64,000 bases of DNA, from the NCBI RefSeq assembly GCF_041102775.1, contig NZ_JBGCUO010000001.1:1612001-1676000 (forward strand), given 5' to 3'. Source of the DNA: Alcanivorax sp. REN37 (GTDB lineage Bacteria > Pseudomonadota > Gammaproteobacteria > Pseudomonadales > Alcanivoracaceae). Numbering within the stretch: position 1 is the first letter of the stretch; each line of letters opens with the position of its first letter. The translations under genes were made by a program, and so were the position numbers. Shown in pieces: positions 37,659 through 47,107 of this stretch. The notes beneath the pieces were generated by a model. That model was given only the letters and a program-made list of their open reading frames with translations, was not told the DNA's origin and made no database searches.

Positions 37659-37687
37659 CACTGCGCCGGCATTAAGCCGGCACAGTG
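37659..37687. terminator. Hairpin between ppsR and the FilA-like gene
   Basis: CACTG-C-GCCGGC / GCCGGC-A-CAGTG with an ATTAA loop, 11 nt after the ppsR stop and between convergent genes. There is no long T-run. Confidence 0.65.
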
Positions 37688-37709
37688 TGTCGCTTCCGCA
37701 CCAATGTTC

Positions 37710-40025
37710 TCAGCGCATCGGCTCGATGGCGATACTGGCGTGGGCTCGACCACCGGGCATCACGATGCGACCCAAGTCACCACCGCCCAGCGTGATGCGG
37801 TTGATGGCCAGCTCACTGCCCTGCCCGTTCGGCCGTGATGGCATGCCCGGCACCGCATCAAGTTCCGGCTTAGCGGTATTGCCGATCAGCAGGTCGTGGG
37901 AGAACACCAGTTTCGGCCGACCGCCGGCATCCTGATCATGTCCAACGATATCGATCTCGCCGTTGGCAAACGCCAGGTCGCCGGTCACCTGACCCAGGGT
38001 GATCGCCACATCCGGCCGGCTTGGTTCGGCAAATGAAATAAATGAGCCCATTGGCCCACCGCCGTAACCGGTGTTGCCACTATTCTGCACCGCCATCAGA
38101 CGCGCACCCCAGTGGTAGCCGAGCGCATTGCGCTGATCGTTAAGCGGTGAAAACCGGGCGTGGGCGGCCCCTTCCAAGTTGGCCTGAATCACCGCGCCGC
38201 GCACGAAACGGGGGCCGTTGCCATAGGAACCGTTGGCATCTGGCAAAATGCCGCCACCGAAGGTGGTGTGTACTGCCACTCGCACCCGCGGCGAGAACAA
38301 ATCGATCCCGCCACTGCGGTAATCGCTGCCATCCACCGGTTTCACATACAGGTTCAGGTCATCCGCCATCACCAAGAAACTGGTGCTCATCAAACCCATA
38401 CCAAGCGCGTTGCGGGTCTTGCCGGCGCCGTTGATGCTGCCGTCCATATTGGTATCAGCAATCATCAGGTGACTGCCGTGGTCCCAGTTGAAGCCTTGCT
38501 GGCCCGGCGCGTCCGGATCAAAGCTCTCCGACATCACCAACACATCGCCGCGCAGGCCCTTGTTGGGATTGTCCGGGTTACCGCCCGGATACAGCATCAG
38601 GTTGGCGTTGACGTTGGCGAAGGTGTAGATCAGCCCCCAATCAAGACTGCGAGTGACGCCGTCGGCAGTACGGTCGGAATACGCCGGGTGTGCTGCTTGC
38701 AAGGTCACCAACTCATAGCGGCCGCTCTGAGCATTCCACGCTTCTTCTATCAGGTTGATGCGACGCGAATAGGCCTGCAGGTTGCCGTCCCGAATCAGCA
38801 ACGCCAATCCCTCTTCGCCAGTGCTGGCGCCGAGCCGGCCTGGCTCCAGGTTCACATCCTGGCCGCCCCAGCGCAGCGCGTAGGCATCAGCGGCGGTGCG
38901 ATCGCCGTTGATCATGTCTAACGCAATCACCGGGAAATCATGGCCGTAGTCATGACCACCCCAAGTGGCCCAGTCGGAGATTTCAAAGCGCACACGGCGG
39001 TGGCCGTCAGCCGGAGTTTGGGAGTAGCTGGTCTCACCGAGCAGCCAACGGAACTCATTGCCCGCCGTGCTGCCGGCCGGCACATAGTTCCAGCGGGTGC
39101 TGAGGTTAATCAGTCCCGGCGTGGCAGCGCCGGCGGCGCCTTTGGCGCGCCAGAGAATTTCCGGATCCGACAGTCCGCCGAGCCAGCCGAAGTGCATCAT
39201 GCCCAAACCGCCGGCGGTGAAGTCGGGGCCACCGGTCTTGTGGAACAGGTCCACGTCCAGCACCACATCAATGACGCCGTCAGTGGCCATGCGCAGCCCT
39301 TCAGGGGTGATACCAAGGGTGCCTCGCGGCATATCCCAGCGCGCCTGCATGTTGTCGAGGATCAGGTATGCGGTATCTGGCCGGCCACCTTCCACTTGGC
39401 GGTAATACATGCGGCCATTGCGCAGTTCGCCGAACAGGCGCGTGTTCATGCCTTGGCTATTGAACAGCCCGCCCTCGCCAGCAATCTGCAAGGTGCCTTG
39501 GCCATCCAGCGCCCAACTACCGTAGGCCTGGCTGCCACCGTGGCTGAGTTCGCCGAGCATCAGACGCGCGCGCGAGCCGCCATCGGCATCCGGCTGGCCA
39601 GCAATATCGAGTTGATAGGACAGATAAGGCGTGCCGGTTTGGGCATCAGCGCCCACATCTAGGGTGTTGGTGAAGTGCACCGCGCCGGCTTGCACTTGGC
39701 CTTGTTCATCGACGTTGTAGAAACCGGGCCGGCGCTCCCCGCCGGCACCGGCAGAAGTAGCCAGTTGCAGGGTAGCTTCGTTGACCTCGCCTTCGTCAGC
39801 GACCCAGCGCAGTGAATCATAGCTGAGGCCATTATCTGGTGAGGACGCAATGTCGATGACGAGACCGTCGCGCGCTTCAATGGCGGACAGAGCAGAGTCA
39901 TCCAACGGCTCGAGTGCGTGGGCGGTGTGCACCACACCCGCAGCACTGATCAGCAAGAGGCAAGACAACGGCGTGGAGTCGCGGCCGCTGTGCTGCCATC
40001 CCCGGAACCAAAAAGAAACGCTCAC
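37710..40025 (-). CDS. Large exported FilA-like (DUF6160-type) protein
   Basis: A 771-residue exported protein with a Sec signal peptide ending about HTAHA. Directly after it comes LEPLDDSALSAIEARDG, the motif shared with three proteins at 45.8-49.1 kb. The rest is glycine- and aspartate-rich beta structure with repeated short blocks (GGLGMMHFGWLGGLSDPEILW, YGNGPRFVRGAVIQANLEGAAH) and ends with PGGRAHASIAIEPMR. I take the family to be the FilA/DUF6160 group, with moderate certainty. It is likely a surface or periplasmic structural protein, and its function is unknown. It stands alone, divergent from the sugar genes. Confidence 0.7.
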   Translation of the reverse strand: MSVSFWFRGWQHSGRDSTPLSCLLLISAAGVVHTAHALEPLDDSALSAIEARDGLVIDIASSPDNGLSYDSLRWVADEGEVNEATLQLATSAGAGGERRPGFYNVDEQGQVQAGAVHFTNTLDVGADAQTGTPYLSYQLDIAGQPDADGGSRARLMLGELSHGGSQAYGSWALDGQGTLQIAGEGGLFNSQGMNTRLFGELRNGRMYYRQVEGGRPDTAYLILDNMQARWDMPRGTLGITPEGLRMATDGVIDVVLDVDLFHKTGGPDFTAGGLGMMHFGWLGGLSDPEILWRAKGAAGAATPGLINLSTRWNYVPAGSTAGNEFRWLLGETSYSQTPADGHRRVRFEISDWATWGGHDYGHDFPVIALDMINGDRTAADAYALRWGGQDVNLEPGRLGASTGEEGLALLIRDGNLQAYSRRINLIEEAWNAQSGRYELVTLQAAHPAYSDRTADGVTRSLDWGLIYTFANVNANLMLYPGGNPDNPNKGLRGDVLVMSESFDPDAPGQQGFNWDHGSHLMIADTNMDGSINGAGKTRNALGMGLMSTSFLVMADDLNLYVKPVDGSDYRSGGIDLFSPRVRVAVHTTFGGGILPDANGSYGNGPRFVRGAVIQANLEGAAHARFSPLNDQRNALGYHWGARLMAVQNSGNTGYGGGPMGSFISFAEPSRPDVAITLGQVTGDLAFANGEIDIVGHDQDAGGRPKLVFSHDLLIGNTAKPELDAVPGMPSRPNGQGSELAINRITLGGGDLGRIVMPGGRAHASIAIEPMR

Positions 40026-40289
40026 TGCAGGACCTCATTATTGTTGTAGTGCCGTGCCCGAATCGGCCAGCTTATTGGCGTACCCCAGAGTCCATGGAAG
40101 TCGCCGACAGCCGATGGTGACATGCCGCCAATCTGCATGCAATTGCTGGCTCAAAGCAGCACGTATGTGCCGATAAGTGGGCGTTTGTGTCCGCTTATCG
40201 ATGGCGCGCGGGCCTAACTTCGCCCCCGGCAAATGTCTTATAGTGCGCTGCGTTCCCGGGGCCATGGCCGGGCACTCCGGGGGATGTCC

Positions 40290-41012
40290 ATGTTGCCGTC
40301 TATTGCACCATCACTCTCTGTGATCACCACTACCGATCCGGTTGCCGGGCAGCTGCCGTTGCTGATCGCGTCACTGCGGCAGCTGGCCCGCAGTCAACGC
40401 TGGCAGGTCGAGTTGGTCATCGTTGATGACTTGGGCCAGTGGCGCTCGTCCGCGCCGCCCCCGAGTGCGGGCTCAGAGCTATCGCTGGTGCTGCTCAGTC
40501 CTTGGCAGCGACAAGGTCAGGCCGCTGCACTGGAGCTGGGCATTCACGCCAGCCGTGCACCGACGCTGCTGACCATCGACCCGGACCTGCATCCATGCGT
40601 CGGGGAGCTGCCGGCGCTGCTGGCCAAACTCGCTGGCCCGGTGCAGATGGTCCACGGTGTGCGCCCTGAGCGCACCGACAGCAGCGCGTTGCGCCGGTGC
40701 GGCTCCCGCGTGACCAACTGGCTGGTGAGCGCGATCATCGATGTCCACATCACGGATCTGGGTAGCCCGGTGACCGCGCTGCACCGCTCGACCCTGGCAC
40801 ACTTGGCAACACTGCCGACCGGTTGCGCCAACCCACGCCTTTATCTATATGGTTTGCTCGGCGACGCCGTGGTCTGTCATCGCTTAGTGCGCGGTAGCCC
40901 CGCGACAGTGCCATCGCAGTACTCGTTTTTTCAGCTGGTGCGGGTGATGTGGCGCTTGCTGCACGACAGTCGCATCATCCGCCGTGCTCTTCGTACCCGC
41001 AGGCAGCCATGA
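40290..41012 (+). CDS. Family 2 glycosyltransferase
   Basis: About 240 residues with a GT-A fold: SVITTTDPVAGQLP at the start, LVIVDDLG, a nucleotide-sugar loop with WQRQGQAAALELGI, and the metal motif TIDPDLHP in place of DxD. It lacks C-terminal membrane helices. It overlaps the next gene by ATGA, so it is co-translated with the WecE-type aminotransferase. The start is uncertain between ATGs at 40284 and 40290 (GGGGG 6 nt before the latter). Confidence 0.8.
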   Translation: MLPSIAPSLSVITTTDPVAGQLPLLIASLRQLARSQRWQVELVIVDDLGQWRSSAPPPSAGSELSLVLLSPWQRQGQAAALELGIHASRAPTLLTIDPDLHPCVGELPALLAKLAGPVQMVHGVRPERTDSSALRRCGSRVTNWLVSAIIDVHITDLGSPVTALHRSTLAHLATLPTGCANPRLYLYGLLGDAVVCHRLVRGSPATVPSQYSFFQLVRVMWRLLHDSRIIRRALRTRRQP

Positions 41013-42160
41013 CCACAGACCTGATCCCGTTCCACCGACCGTTCATGAGCGGCAATGAAGCGCGCTATCTCCAGCACGCATTGGACGCCGCGACCCTGTG
41101 CGCCGGCGGTGCGTTCACCGCTCGCTGCGAAGCGCTGTTGGTAGCGCATACTGGCGCGCAGCGCGCCTTGCTGACCCACTCCTGCACCAATGCGTTAGAG
41201 TTGGCGGCGGTGCTCAGCGGCGTCGGCCCCGGCGATGAGGTGATCCTGCCGTCATTCACCTTTACCTCTACCGCCACCGCCTTTGCCTTGCGCGGTGCCA
41301 CGCCGGTATTCGTTGACGTGGAGCCGGCCACATTGAATATCGATCCGGCGGCAGCCGCCGCAGCGATCACCCCCCGTACCCGCGCGCTGGTGCCGGTCCA
41401 TTACGCCGGCACCAGCTGTGACATGACCGCGCTGCAGCAGCTCGCTGACCAGCATCGGCTGTGGCTGATTGAAGATGCCGCCCAGGCGATTGGGGCCAGC
41501 TATAAAGGGCAACCGTTGGGCAGTATGGGTCGATTGGGCACGCTGTCGTTCCATGCCACCAAGAATCTCGGTTGTGGTGAAGGCGGCGCACTGCTTATCA
41601 ACGATCCAGATTTGGTGGAGCGTGCCGAGATCCTTCACGACAAGGGCACCACCCGCGCGCAGTTTCGCGCCGGGCGCATCCGCCAGTACGACTGGGTTGA
41701 TCTGGGTCTGTCGGCGCCGCCCTCTGAGCTGCAGGCCGCGCATCTGCTGGCACAGTTGGAACAGTTGGCGACGGTCACCCAGCAGCGGCGTCTGCTCTGG
41801 CAAGCCTATCAGCAAGCGCTGGCGCCACTGGTACAGGCCGGTCTATTGCAGACACTGCACGTACCCGTCGATTGCACCCACAACGGCCATATTTTTGGGT
41901 TGCTATTTGCTGACGGCGGGCAACGCGACCGGGCGCAGGCGGCTTTGGCTGCGGCGGGGCTCCAAACGGCTCTTCATTACCAACCGCTGCACCTCTCACC
42001 GGCCGGCCAGCAGCTGGGCCGCGCCCATGGCGCCCTCCCCCACGCCAGCACCCTGCCCGGCCGCCTGTTGCGGCTGCCAATGTGGCATGGGGTGCCAGCT
42101 GCAGTACCAGAAACGGTGGCCCGGGTTCTGGGTGACTTATTTGGCGGAGCGCGGCCATGA
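41009..42160 (+). CDS. wecE: dTDP-4-amino-4,6-dideoxygalactose transaminase (WecE-type)
   Basis: A 383-residue DegT/DnrJ/EryC1 aminotransferase that adds the 4-amino group to dTDP-4-keto-6-deoxyglucose. The PLP lysine is K185 in SFHATKNLGCGEGGALL. The start IPFHRPFMSGNE, the CAGGAFTARCE stretch and PVHYAGTSCDM follow E. coli WecE closely. The product, dTDP-Fuc4N, is the substrate of WecD, and a WecD-like gene lies two genes away on the other strand. No rmlA or rmlB is in the window. It overlaps both neighbours by ATGA. Confidence 0.9.
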   Translation: MTTDLIPFHRPFMSGNEARYLQHALDAATLCAGGAFTARCEALLVAHTGAQRALLTHSCTNALELAAVLSGVGPGDEVILPSFTFTSTATAFALRGATPVFVDVEPATLNIDPAAAAAAITPRTRALVPVHYAGTSCDMTALQQLADQHRLWLIEDAAQAIGASYKGQPLGSMGRLGTLSFHATKNLGCGEGGALLINDPDLVERAEILHDKGTTRAQFRAGRIRQYDWVDLGLSAPPSELQAAHLLAQLEQLATVTQQRRLLWQAYQQALAPLVQAGLLQTLHVPVDCTHNGHIFGLLFADGGQRDRAQAALAAAGLQTALHYQPLHLSPAGQQLGRAHGALPHASTLPGRLLRLPMWHGVPAAVPETVARVLGDLFGGARP

Positions 42161-43164
42161 GCTTACGCATTCTGGTGACCGGCGCCGGCGGCTATATCGG
42201 CACTACGCTGGTGCCGCGCCTGCTGGCCGACGGCCACCAAGTGGTGGCGCTGGATACCTTCTGGTTCGGTCGCGAACTGTTGCCGGAGCATGCCGCGCTT
42301 ACCTGTCTGGAGATCGACACCCGCAAGGTGCCGCCGACGGTGTTTGAAGGGGTCGATGCCATGATCGATCTGGCCGCCCTCTCGAACGATCCCTGTGGAG
42401 AAACATTCGGCGCTGCCACCTGGGAAATCAACCATCTGGCCCGCGCGCGCAATGCTGCCCACGCAAAGGCCGCTGGCGTGCGCCGCTACGTCTTGGCCTC
42501 CAGCTGCAGCGTGTACGGATTTCATGATGAGTGGCTAGATGAAAGCTCGCCGGTGCAGCCGCTCACCACCTATGCCCGCGCCAATGTGGCCGCGGAACAG
42601 GACATCCTGCCGCTGTCGGATGCCGATTTTGCCGTCACTGCGTTGCGGCTTGGCACCTTGTACGGGGTGTCGCCGCGCATGCGTTTGGATTTGGTGGTCA
42701 ACAGCATGTGCTACAACGCCTGGCGGCACGGCGAGATCATGATCCATGGCGGCGGCACCCAGGTGCGGCCGTTACTGCACGTGGCGGATGCGGCGGCCGC
42801 TTTTGCCCATGTCGTGACAGCAGCGCCACCGGGGTGCGCCGGGGCCACCATCAACATCGGCCGCGAAGACCAAAACGCCACCATCAATGCGTTGGCCGAA
42901 CAGATCCGTGCCAGTGCTAAACACCCGGTGTCCACCCGCCACTCCGGGCCACAGGATATGCGCTCCTATCGGGTGCGATTCAATCTCATGGCGGAGTTGA
43001 TGAACTGGCAGCCGCAACACTGCTGGCAGCAAGCTTGGACCGAGATCGCCACCTTCCTGCAGCACCACGCATCGAGCGATGTGTTGCGTTACCACACATT
43101 GGACTGGTATCGCGCGCAAGGCGTGGTCACCACCACTGGGATGGCGGTGGCGCCGGAGGCTTAG
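42157..43164 (+). CDS. NAD-dependent sugar epimerase/dehydratase, atypical active site
   Basis: A 335-residue extended SDR protein. The NAD motif is TGAGGYIGTTLVP. The catalytic serine region is LASSCSVYG. The tyrosine Y139 is present in TTYARANVAAE, but the residue four places on, normally lysine, is N143. The gene ends at a stop that overlaps the WecD-like stop by four bases on the opposite strand. It may still bind the nucleotide sugar or use another base. Its sugar product is unknown. Confidence 0.85.
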   Translation: MSLRILVTGAGGYIGTTLVPRLLADGHQVVALDTFWFGRELLPEHAALTCLEIDTRKVPPTVFEGVDAMIDLAALSNDPCGETFGAATWEINHLARARNAAHAKAAGVRRYVLASSCSVYGFHDEWLDESSPVQPLTTYARANVAAEQDILPLSDADFAVTALRLGTLYGVSPRMRLDLVVNSMCYNAWRHGEIMIHGGGTQVRPLLHVADAAAAFAHVVTAAPPGCAGATINIGREDQNATINALAEQIRASAKHPVSTRHSGPQDMRSYRVRFNLMAELMNWQPQHCWQQAWTEIATFLQHHASSDVLRYHTLDWYRAQGVVTTTGMAVAPEA

Positions 43165-44156
43165 CCGAGCGGCCGGCGCCGCAGGGAATAGCTGGTGGCG
43201 GTGGCATACACCGCAGTGAAGGATTCCAATGCCCGGCAAGCGGCAGTGTTCTGTAGCGCCACCGTGGTTTCGGCAAAATCGTAGGTCTCGAGCGCCCGAC
43301 TAATGAGCATTTCCAGCACCGGCAGATAGGCGCCGGTTGCGCTCGGCAAGCCGGCATACAAACTGCCGGTCCGTGCCCGCAGCGGCACTCCGGCGGCGCT
43401 AAAATCCCGCTCGCCAATCGCGCCGCAGGCAAGCACCTGCCCCTCACGCTCGTAGACCACCGCATCACTGCTGCGGCCGTGGTCATCCAGCAGCCTAGCA
43501 AACCACTGGTGGTACATGGCCGCGACCCTTGCGGGCGCCAAGCCGTCATCACGATAAAAGCGGCTCGGAAAGCGGGTGTCAGCAACAATTTCCAACACCG
43601 CTGCACGGTCGGCTGTGCGGTAGGGCCGAATGCCCTGCCGGCGACGACCGAGCTGTGGTTTACGCGGGGCATAGGCGCAGTAAGTGCGACGGGTATCGAG
43701 CAGTTCGAAACCGCGGCGGGCCAGCAGGTTGAAACTGAGGTAATCGGCTACGTCCACCTCCGCAGAAAGATGACCGCTCTCAGTGGCCAGCGCGCAATCG
43801 ACTAAACGTGCGCAATCGGTTTCGGCTACCCCTGTGCTGCGCAACAATTGCAGGCGCGCCATGGGCTGGCCGAAATGAGCGCTGTCCCACGCCAGCGGCA
43901 CCAGCGCGCACAGCGCCTGTAGATGGCCGAGGTGGTCGCGCAAACCCCATACTGCGGCGCTGCTGTGCAGCCACTGTTGCAGTTGCTCGGCGATCACCAG
44001 GGCACAGCTCTCTGGGTTTCGATCGAACCCCTTGGTGTGTCGAAGCAGAGAAAACGCCGCCACCTCACGCAGCTCGGCCGCTGGCAAGGGCGCCACTATC
44101 GGTGCGATCAGGCCACTGGCGTCAATCCGGCAAGCGACCCCGTTGCAGTGCTTCAA
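43161..44156 (-). CDS. dTDP-fucosamine acyltransferase, WecD-like
   Basis: A 331-residue protein, longer than E. coli WecD (about 224). The N-terminal domain has the WecD-type LVPLAWDSAHFGQPMARL. The C-terminal GNAT domain has VLACGAIGERDF and TTVALQNTAACRALESF. It probably acetylates the 4-amino group of a dTDP-sugar made by the WecE-type enzyme. The start is set as TTG at 44156 because GGAG stands 6 nt before it. The open frame runs back to 44390 only as an overlap with the glycosyltransferase gene. It overlaps that gene by 35 nt, so translation is coupled. Confidence 0.78.
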   Translation of the reverse strand: MKHCNGVACRIDASGLIAPIVAPLPAAELREVAAFSLLRHTKGFDRNPESCALVIAEQLQQWLHSSAAVWGLRDHLGHLQALCALVPLAWDSAHFGQPMARLQLLRSTGVAETDCARLVDCALATESGHLSAEVDVADYLSFNLLARRGFELLDTRRTYCAYAPRKPQLGRRRQGIRPYRTADRAAVLEIVADTRFPSRFYRDDGLAPARVAAMYHQWFARLLDDHGRSSDAVVYEREGQVLACGAIGERDFSAAGVPLRARTGSLYAGLPSATGAYLPVLEMLISRALETYDFAETTVALQNTAACRALESFTAVYATATSYSLRRRPLG

Positions 44157-45795
44157 GTGCGTCTCCAGCGACAAAAGGAATGTCCTCCGGGCGCACTTCA
44201 GACTCGAAGCTCTTGCGATAGGAGAACAGATACATTTGCAGATCCTGCTGCACCCAGCGATACGGATAAGAGGGCATCGGCATGTGATCGACAAACAGCG
44301 CCCGCCGCTCTGACGGATTGAAGTCCGGCTTGCCGAAACGCAGATAACTGAACATACGTTCGCCGTTGTGCTGAATGAACACCTGGCCATTGAGCATGTA
44401 ATGGAATACCAGATAGGTGACGCCGGGGTAGCCCACCGTCACGTGCGCAGGGATCTGCGCCGGATCAAGGAAGTAATAAAGCGCCGGATCGTACACCACT
44501 AACTGGTCAATGCCGGAGTCTGCAGCAAGCATCTGGTGAATGGTGTCGGCCATCGCCCTATTGCTGTCCATGTAGGCCGGCAGATAGCTAGGAAACACCC
44601 GCTCCCAGTCACCGCGATAAAGCCGCTCAACCAACCAGCCCGGCCCTTTTTCCTTCATTGCCACATGGACGGCGGTGATGCTGAGAAAATGAGACAGCTG
44701 GAGTAACAACACCAGTAGTGTGAGCGCGGCGACATAAACGGTTCTGCGAAGGCGCCAACGGGAGGCCAGCCAGTCCAATGCCGCCGCCAGCCCCAGCAGT
44801 AATAGCGGATACAGGATAAATAAGTAACGCGGCTCATAATAAGCCAGCTGCAGCGCTACTTGTGCGAGCAGGAATATCACCCACAACAGCGCGCCGGCCA
44901 CCATTGTCCGCAGCGGTGCCAGCACTTTCAGGGCGCAAGCGGGTAGCGCCAATGCCAGCAACAGGAATGAATAAGGGAACGTTTCCCACGCGTACCCGGC
45001 GTTGTATTCGATGCGGCCGAGAATCTCGCGTAGCTCCAGACGCCAGTGGCCGAAGTCACCGATGTCCGGCATTACCGCCAGCAAGAACAATAAATAGAGC
45101 ACACCGGGCGCCAAACATAGGGCTGTCAGTGCCCATGAGCGTTTCATCAACCGGAACAGCACGTAAGGAATAACGAAGAAAATACCTTCCGGCCGGATCA
45201 GCGGCATTGCTCCGAGCAACAGCGCCGCCGCTTTATGATGGCCGTGGGCCTGACTCCAGATCGTCAGGACCAGTATTAGGCCCAGCCACACTTCACCGTA
45301 GAAGCTGAGGCTAACCAGCACGAACAACGGCACGCTGCCGACCACCGCCACAGCTGCCCGCACCGCGCCCCGACGCAGCCCCAAGCGGTAGCCAGTCGAG
45401 ACCAGCAACGCCAGCGCGGTTACTGCTAAACCAGCATGCACCAGACGGGAGGTCAGCAGCTCACCGCCGGCCACAATGATGGTCAGATGTTCCAGTAGCA
45501 GGAACAGTGGCAGTGCGAAGTTGTAGTACTGCATGTCCAGCGAGCGCCAGGCCGCACGCGCGAGGAAGAAGCGGTAGGCGTCGTCACCGTAGAAGATATT
45601 GGCGCCGTCGATAAGGTCGAGCAGCCACCAACGCTCAGGACCGCTCACCCACCACGCCACGGTGAGGTAACAAACAAGAAGGGCGGCAAGGAGTATTGCC
45701 GCCCACTTTTCTTTGCGAAGAAACCGACCCACTGCCACCCCGCTACTCTTGGTCACTGCTGTGACACGTTTAGTGCCGTCAGCAGAACTTGGCAT
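44122..45795 (-). CDS. GT-C-like multi-pass membrane protein (glycosyltransferase)
   Basis: About 557 residues with some ten or more predicted membrane helices and a C-terminal extracytoplasmic domain. After helix 1 comes LIDGANIFYGDDAYRFFLARAAW, an acidic loop of the kind that forms the active site of lipid-linked-sugar GT-C enzymes. YYEPRYLFILYPLLLLGLAAALDWLA marks the mid region. Such enzymes move a sugar from undecaprenyl phosphate to an acceptor at the periplasmic face. Its start lies inside the 3' end of the preceding FilA-like gene, so it is coupled to it. Acceptor unknown. Confidence 0.72.
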   Translation of the reverse strand: MPSSADGTKRVTAVTKSSGVAVGRFLRKEKWAAILLAALLVCYLTVAWWVSGPERWWLLDLIDGANIFYGDDAYRFFLARAAWRSLDMQYYNFALPLFLLLEHLTIIVAGGELLTSRLVHAGLAVTALALLVSTGYRLGLRRGAVRAAVAVVGSVPLFVLVSLSFYGEVWLGLILVLTIWSQAHGHHKAAALLLGAMPLIRPEGIFFVIPYVLFRLMKRSWALTALCLAPGVLYLLFLLAVMPDIGDFGHWRLELREILGRIEYNAGYAWETFPYSFLLLALALPACALKVLAPLRTMVAGALLWVIFLLAQVALQLAYYEPRYLFILYPLLLLGLAAALDWLASRWRLRRTVYVAALTLLVLLLQLSHFLSITAVHVAMKEKGPGWLVERLYRGDWERVFPSYLPAYMDSNRAMADTIHQMLAADSGIDQLVVYDPALYYFLDPAQIPAHVTVGYPGVTYLVFHYMLNGQVFIQHNGERMFSYLRFGKPDFNPSERRALFVDHMPMPSYPYRWVQQDLQMYLFSYRKSFESEVRPEDIPFVAGDALEALQRGRLPD

Positions 45796-47104
45796 TGCCC
45801 CAACAGTTGGGGGCAAAGTTTTGCGCCGACAAACGCAGATCTGACAGCGGCATATCCAAATAATTGGCGGGATTGCTGAAATAGTTGGTCAAGTCAATGG
45901 TGCCCACATTGAGTGTGGTGCCGGTTAGACAACTAAGCAGGCCGCATTCTGGCGGGTTGGCGGCCAGCACATCGCTGATCGGCTGGACCAGTTGTTTTAG
46001 CACGTCGTCGGTGATTTTGATCGGATCTGATGGGGACACATCTCCGATATTGATCGGATCTTCAAATGCCAGCCACCAACCACGCTCTGCAGCGGCGGCA
46101 GCTCCAGGCCACTGAAGTGTCTGACTCTGCATAGACAATGAGAACGGGTTACTGACACCGATTTTGTGGATGTAGCCCAAGCTTTCGGAGAACTGCACGG
46201 CAGCTTTAACCCCCTTTACCTGCCCGACTACCCCTTCAGTCAACGTTATATTACCCAGCGGCGTGCCAGCAGCTACTGCCGTCAGACATGCGTTATTCAT
46301 GCCTGAGGGACATGCAATACCGATATTGCCCACGGTCGCCGTGGCGTTGAGCTCCACTGCAGTAAGTCGATTGCCAGATACCACTGTAGGTGCCGTGGTG
46401 AAGTGGGCCTGTGCCGGGTTCACTTGGACAGTGTAGTCGGTGGAAGTGAAGTCATAAGTGCCTTTCAAACCAAAGGCGTAGCTCACGATCACCCGCCCCG
46501 TCAGCGCCATATTGGTATCCGCATAGGTCATATTCCGGCGCTCGGTCATCCCGGTACCGGACACCGACTCCAGTTCCAGATAGCCACTCAAGGTGTTAAT
46601 GCCGTTAGGGGTAGCAGAGTTCTCGATCCCGAACGTCATCATGCCATCCGCCTGCTCAGCGCTGAGGCGGAAGCCGACAATCTCACGCAGCCCGGTATCC
46701 ACGCTTTCGTTAATCGCAAACTCAAAAAATGGCCGCGTCAGCACCGCCGAACAACCCGGCCGGCCACTGGTGCAATTACCGCTAAGTCCAAGATTATCGA
46801 TGTCGATATCGCAGCCTGGGCCATTCACACCGCCACAGCCGAGCTGCAGCTTGGCGATGTTGAGGTTCAGGTCCACCGCTGCATCGAGTCCCACTTTGTA
46901 GAAGTTGAGGCCGGATGAAATGCCCTGCCCCGGGCGCGAGTCCATCATCAGCAGCGCTTGGCCGGTGACGTCACCGAGCTGCTCATCGCTAAGTGCGGTC
47001 ATGCCGCTGTAATCGGGGGGGGCAGCGTGAGCAGCCAGCCCCAAGCCACTGCTTAGCAGCAGACACAGGAACAACTGAAAAACTCGGATTGAGAGATTTT
47101 TCAT
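45779..47104 (-). CDS. Exported FilA-like protein, cysteine-paired
   Basis: A 441-residue exported protein. The signal peptide ends near LAAHA. Residues 35-49 carry the family motif MTALSDEQLGDVTGQ. The rest is beta-rich with at least five close cysteine pairs (GCGGVNGPGC, NCTSGRPGC, ACPSGMNNAC, ECGLLSC, NCWGNAKFC), pointing to disulfides outside the cytoplasm. Its start is 3 nt after the stop of the gene before it, with no ribosome site of its own. The glycosyltransferase start lies inside its 3' end. The family is probably FilA/DUF6160, function unknown. Confidence 0.72.
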   Translation of the reverse strand: MKNLSIRVFQLFLCLLLSSGLGLAAHAAPPDYSGMTALSDEQLGDVTGQALLMMDSRPGQGISSGLNFYKVGLDAAVDLNLNIAKLQLGCGGVNGPGCDIDIDNLGLSGNCTSGRPGCSAVLTRPFFEFAINESVDTGLREIVGFRLSAEQADGMMTFGIENSATPNGINTLSGYLELESVSGTGMTERRNMTYADTNMALTGRVIVSYAFGLKGTYDFTSTDYTVQVNPAQAHFTTAPTVVSGNRLTAVELNATATVGNIGIACPSGMNNACLTAVAAGTPLGNITLTEGVVGQVKGVKAAVQFSESLGYIHKIGVSNPFSLSMQSQTLQWPGAAAAAERGWWLAFEDPINIGDVSPSDPIKITDDVLKQLVQPISDVLAANPPECGLLSCLTGTTLNVGTIDLTNYFSNPANYLDMPLSDLRLSAQNFAPNCWGNAKFC

Positions 47105-47107
47105 GGT

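Noticed and set aside
40026-40289. Possible gene in the gap between the large FilA-like gene and the GT2 gene
   Set aside because: No frame with a ribosome site. It is best read as a divergent promoter region.
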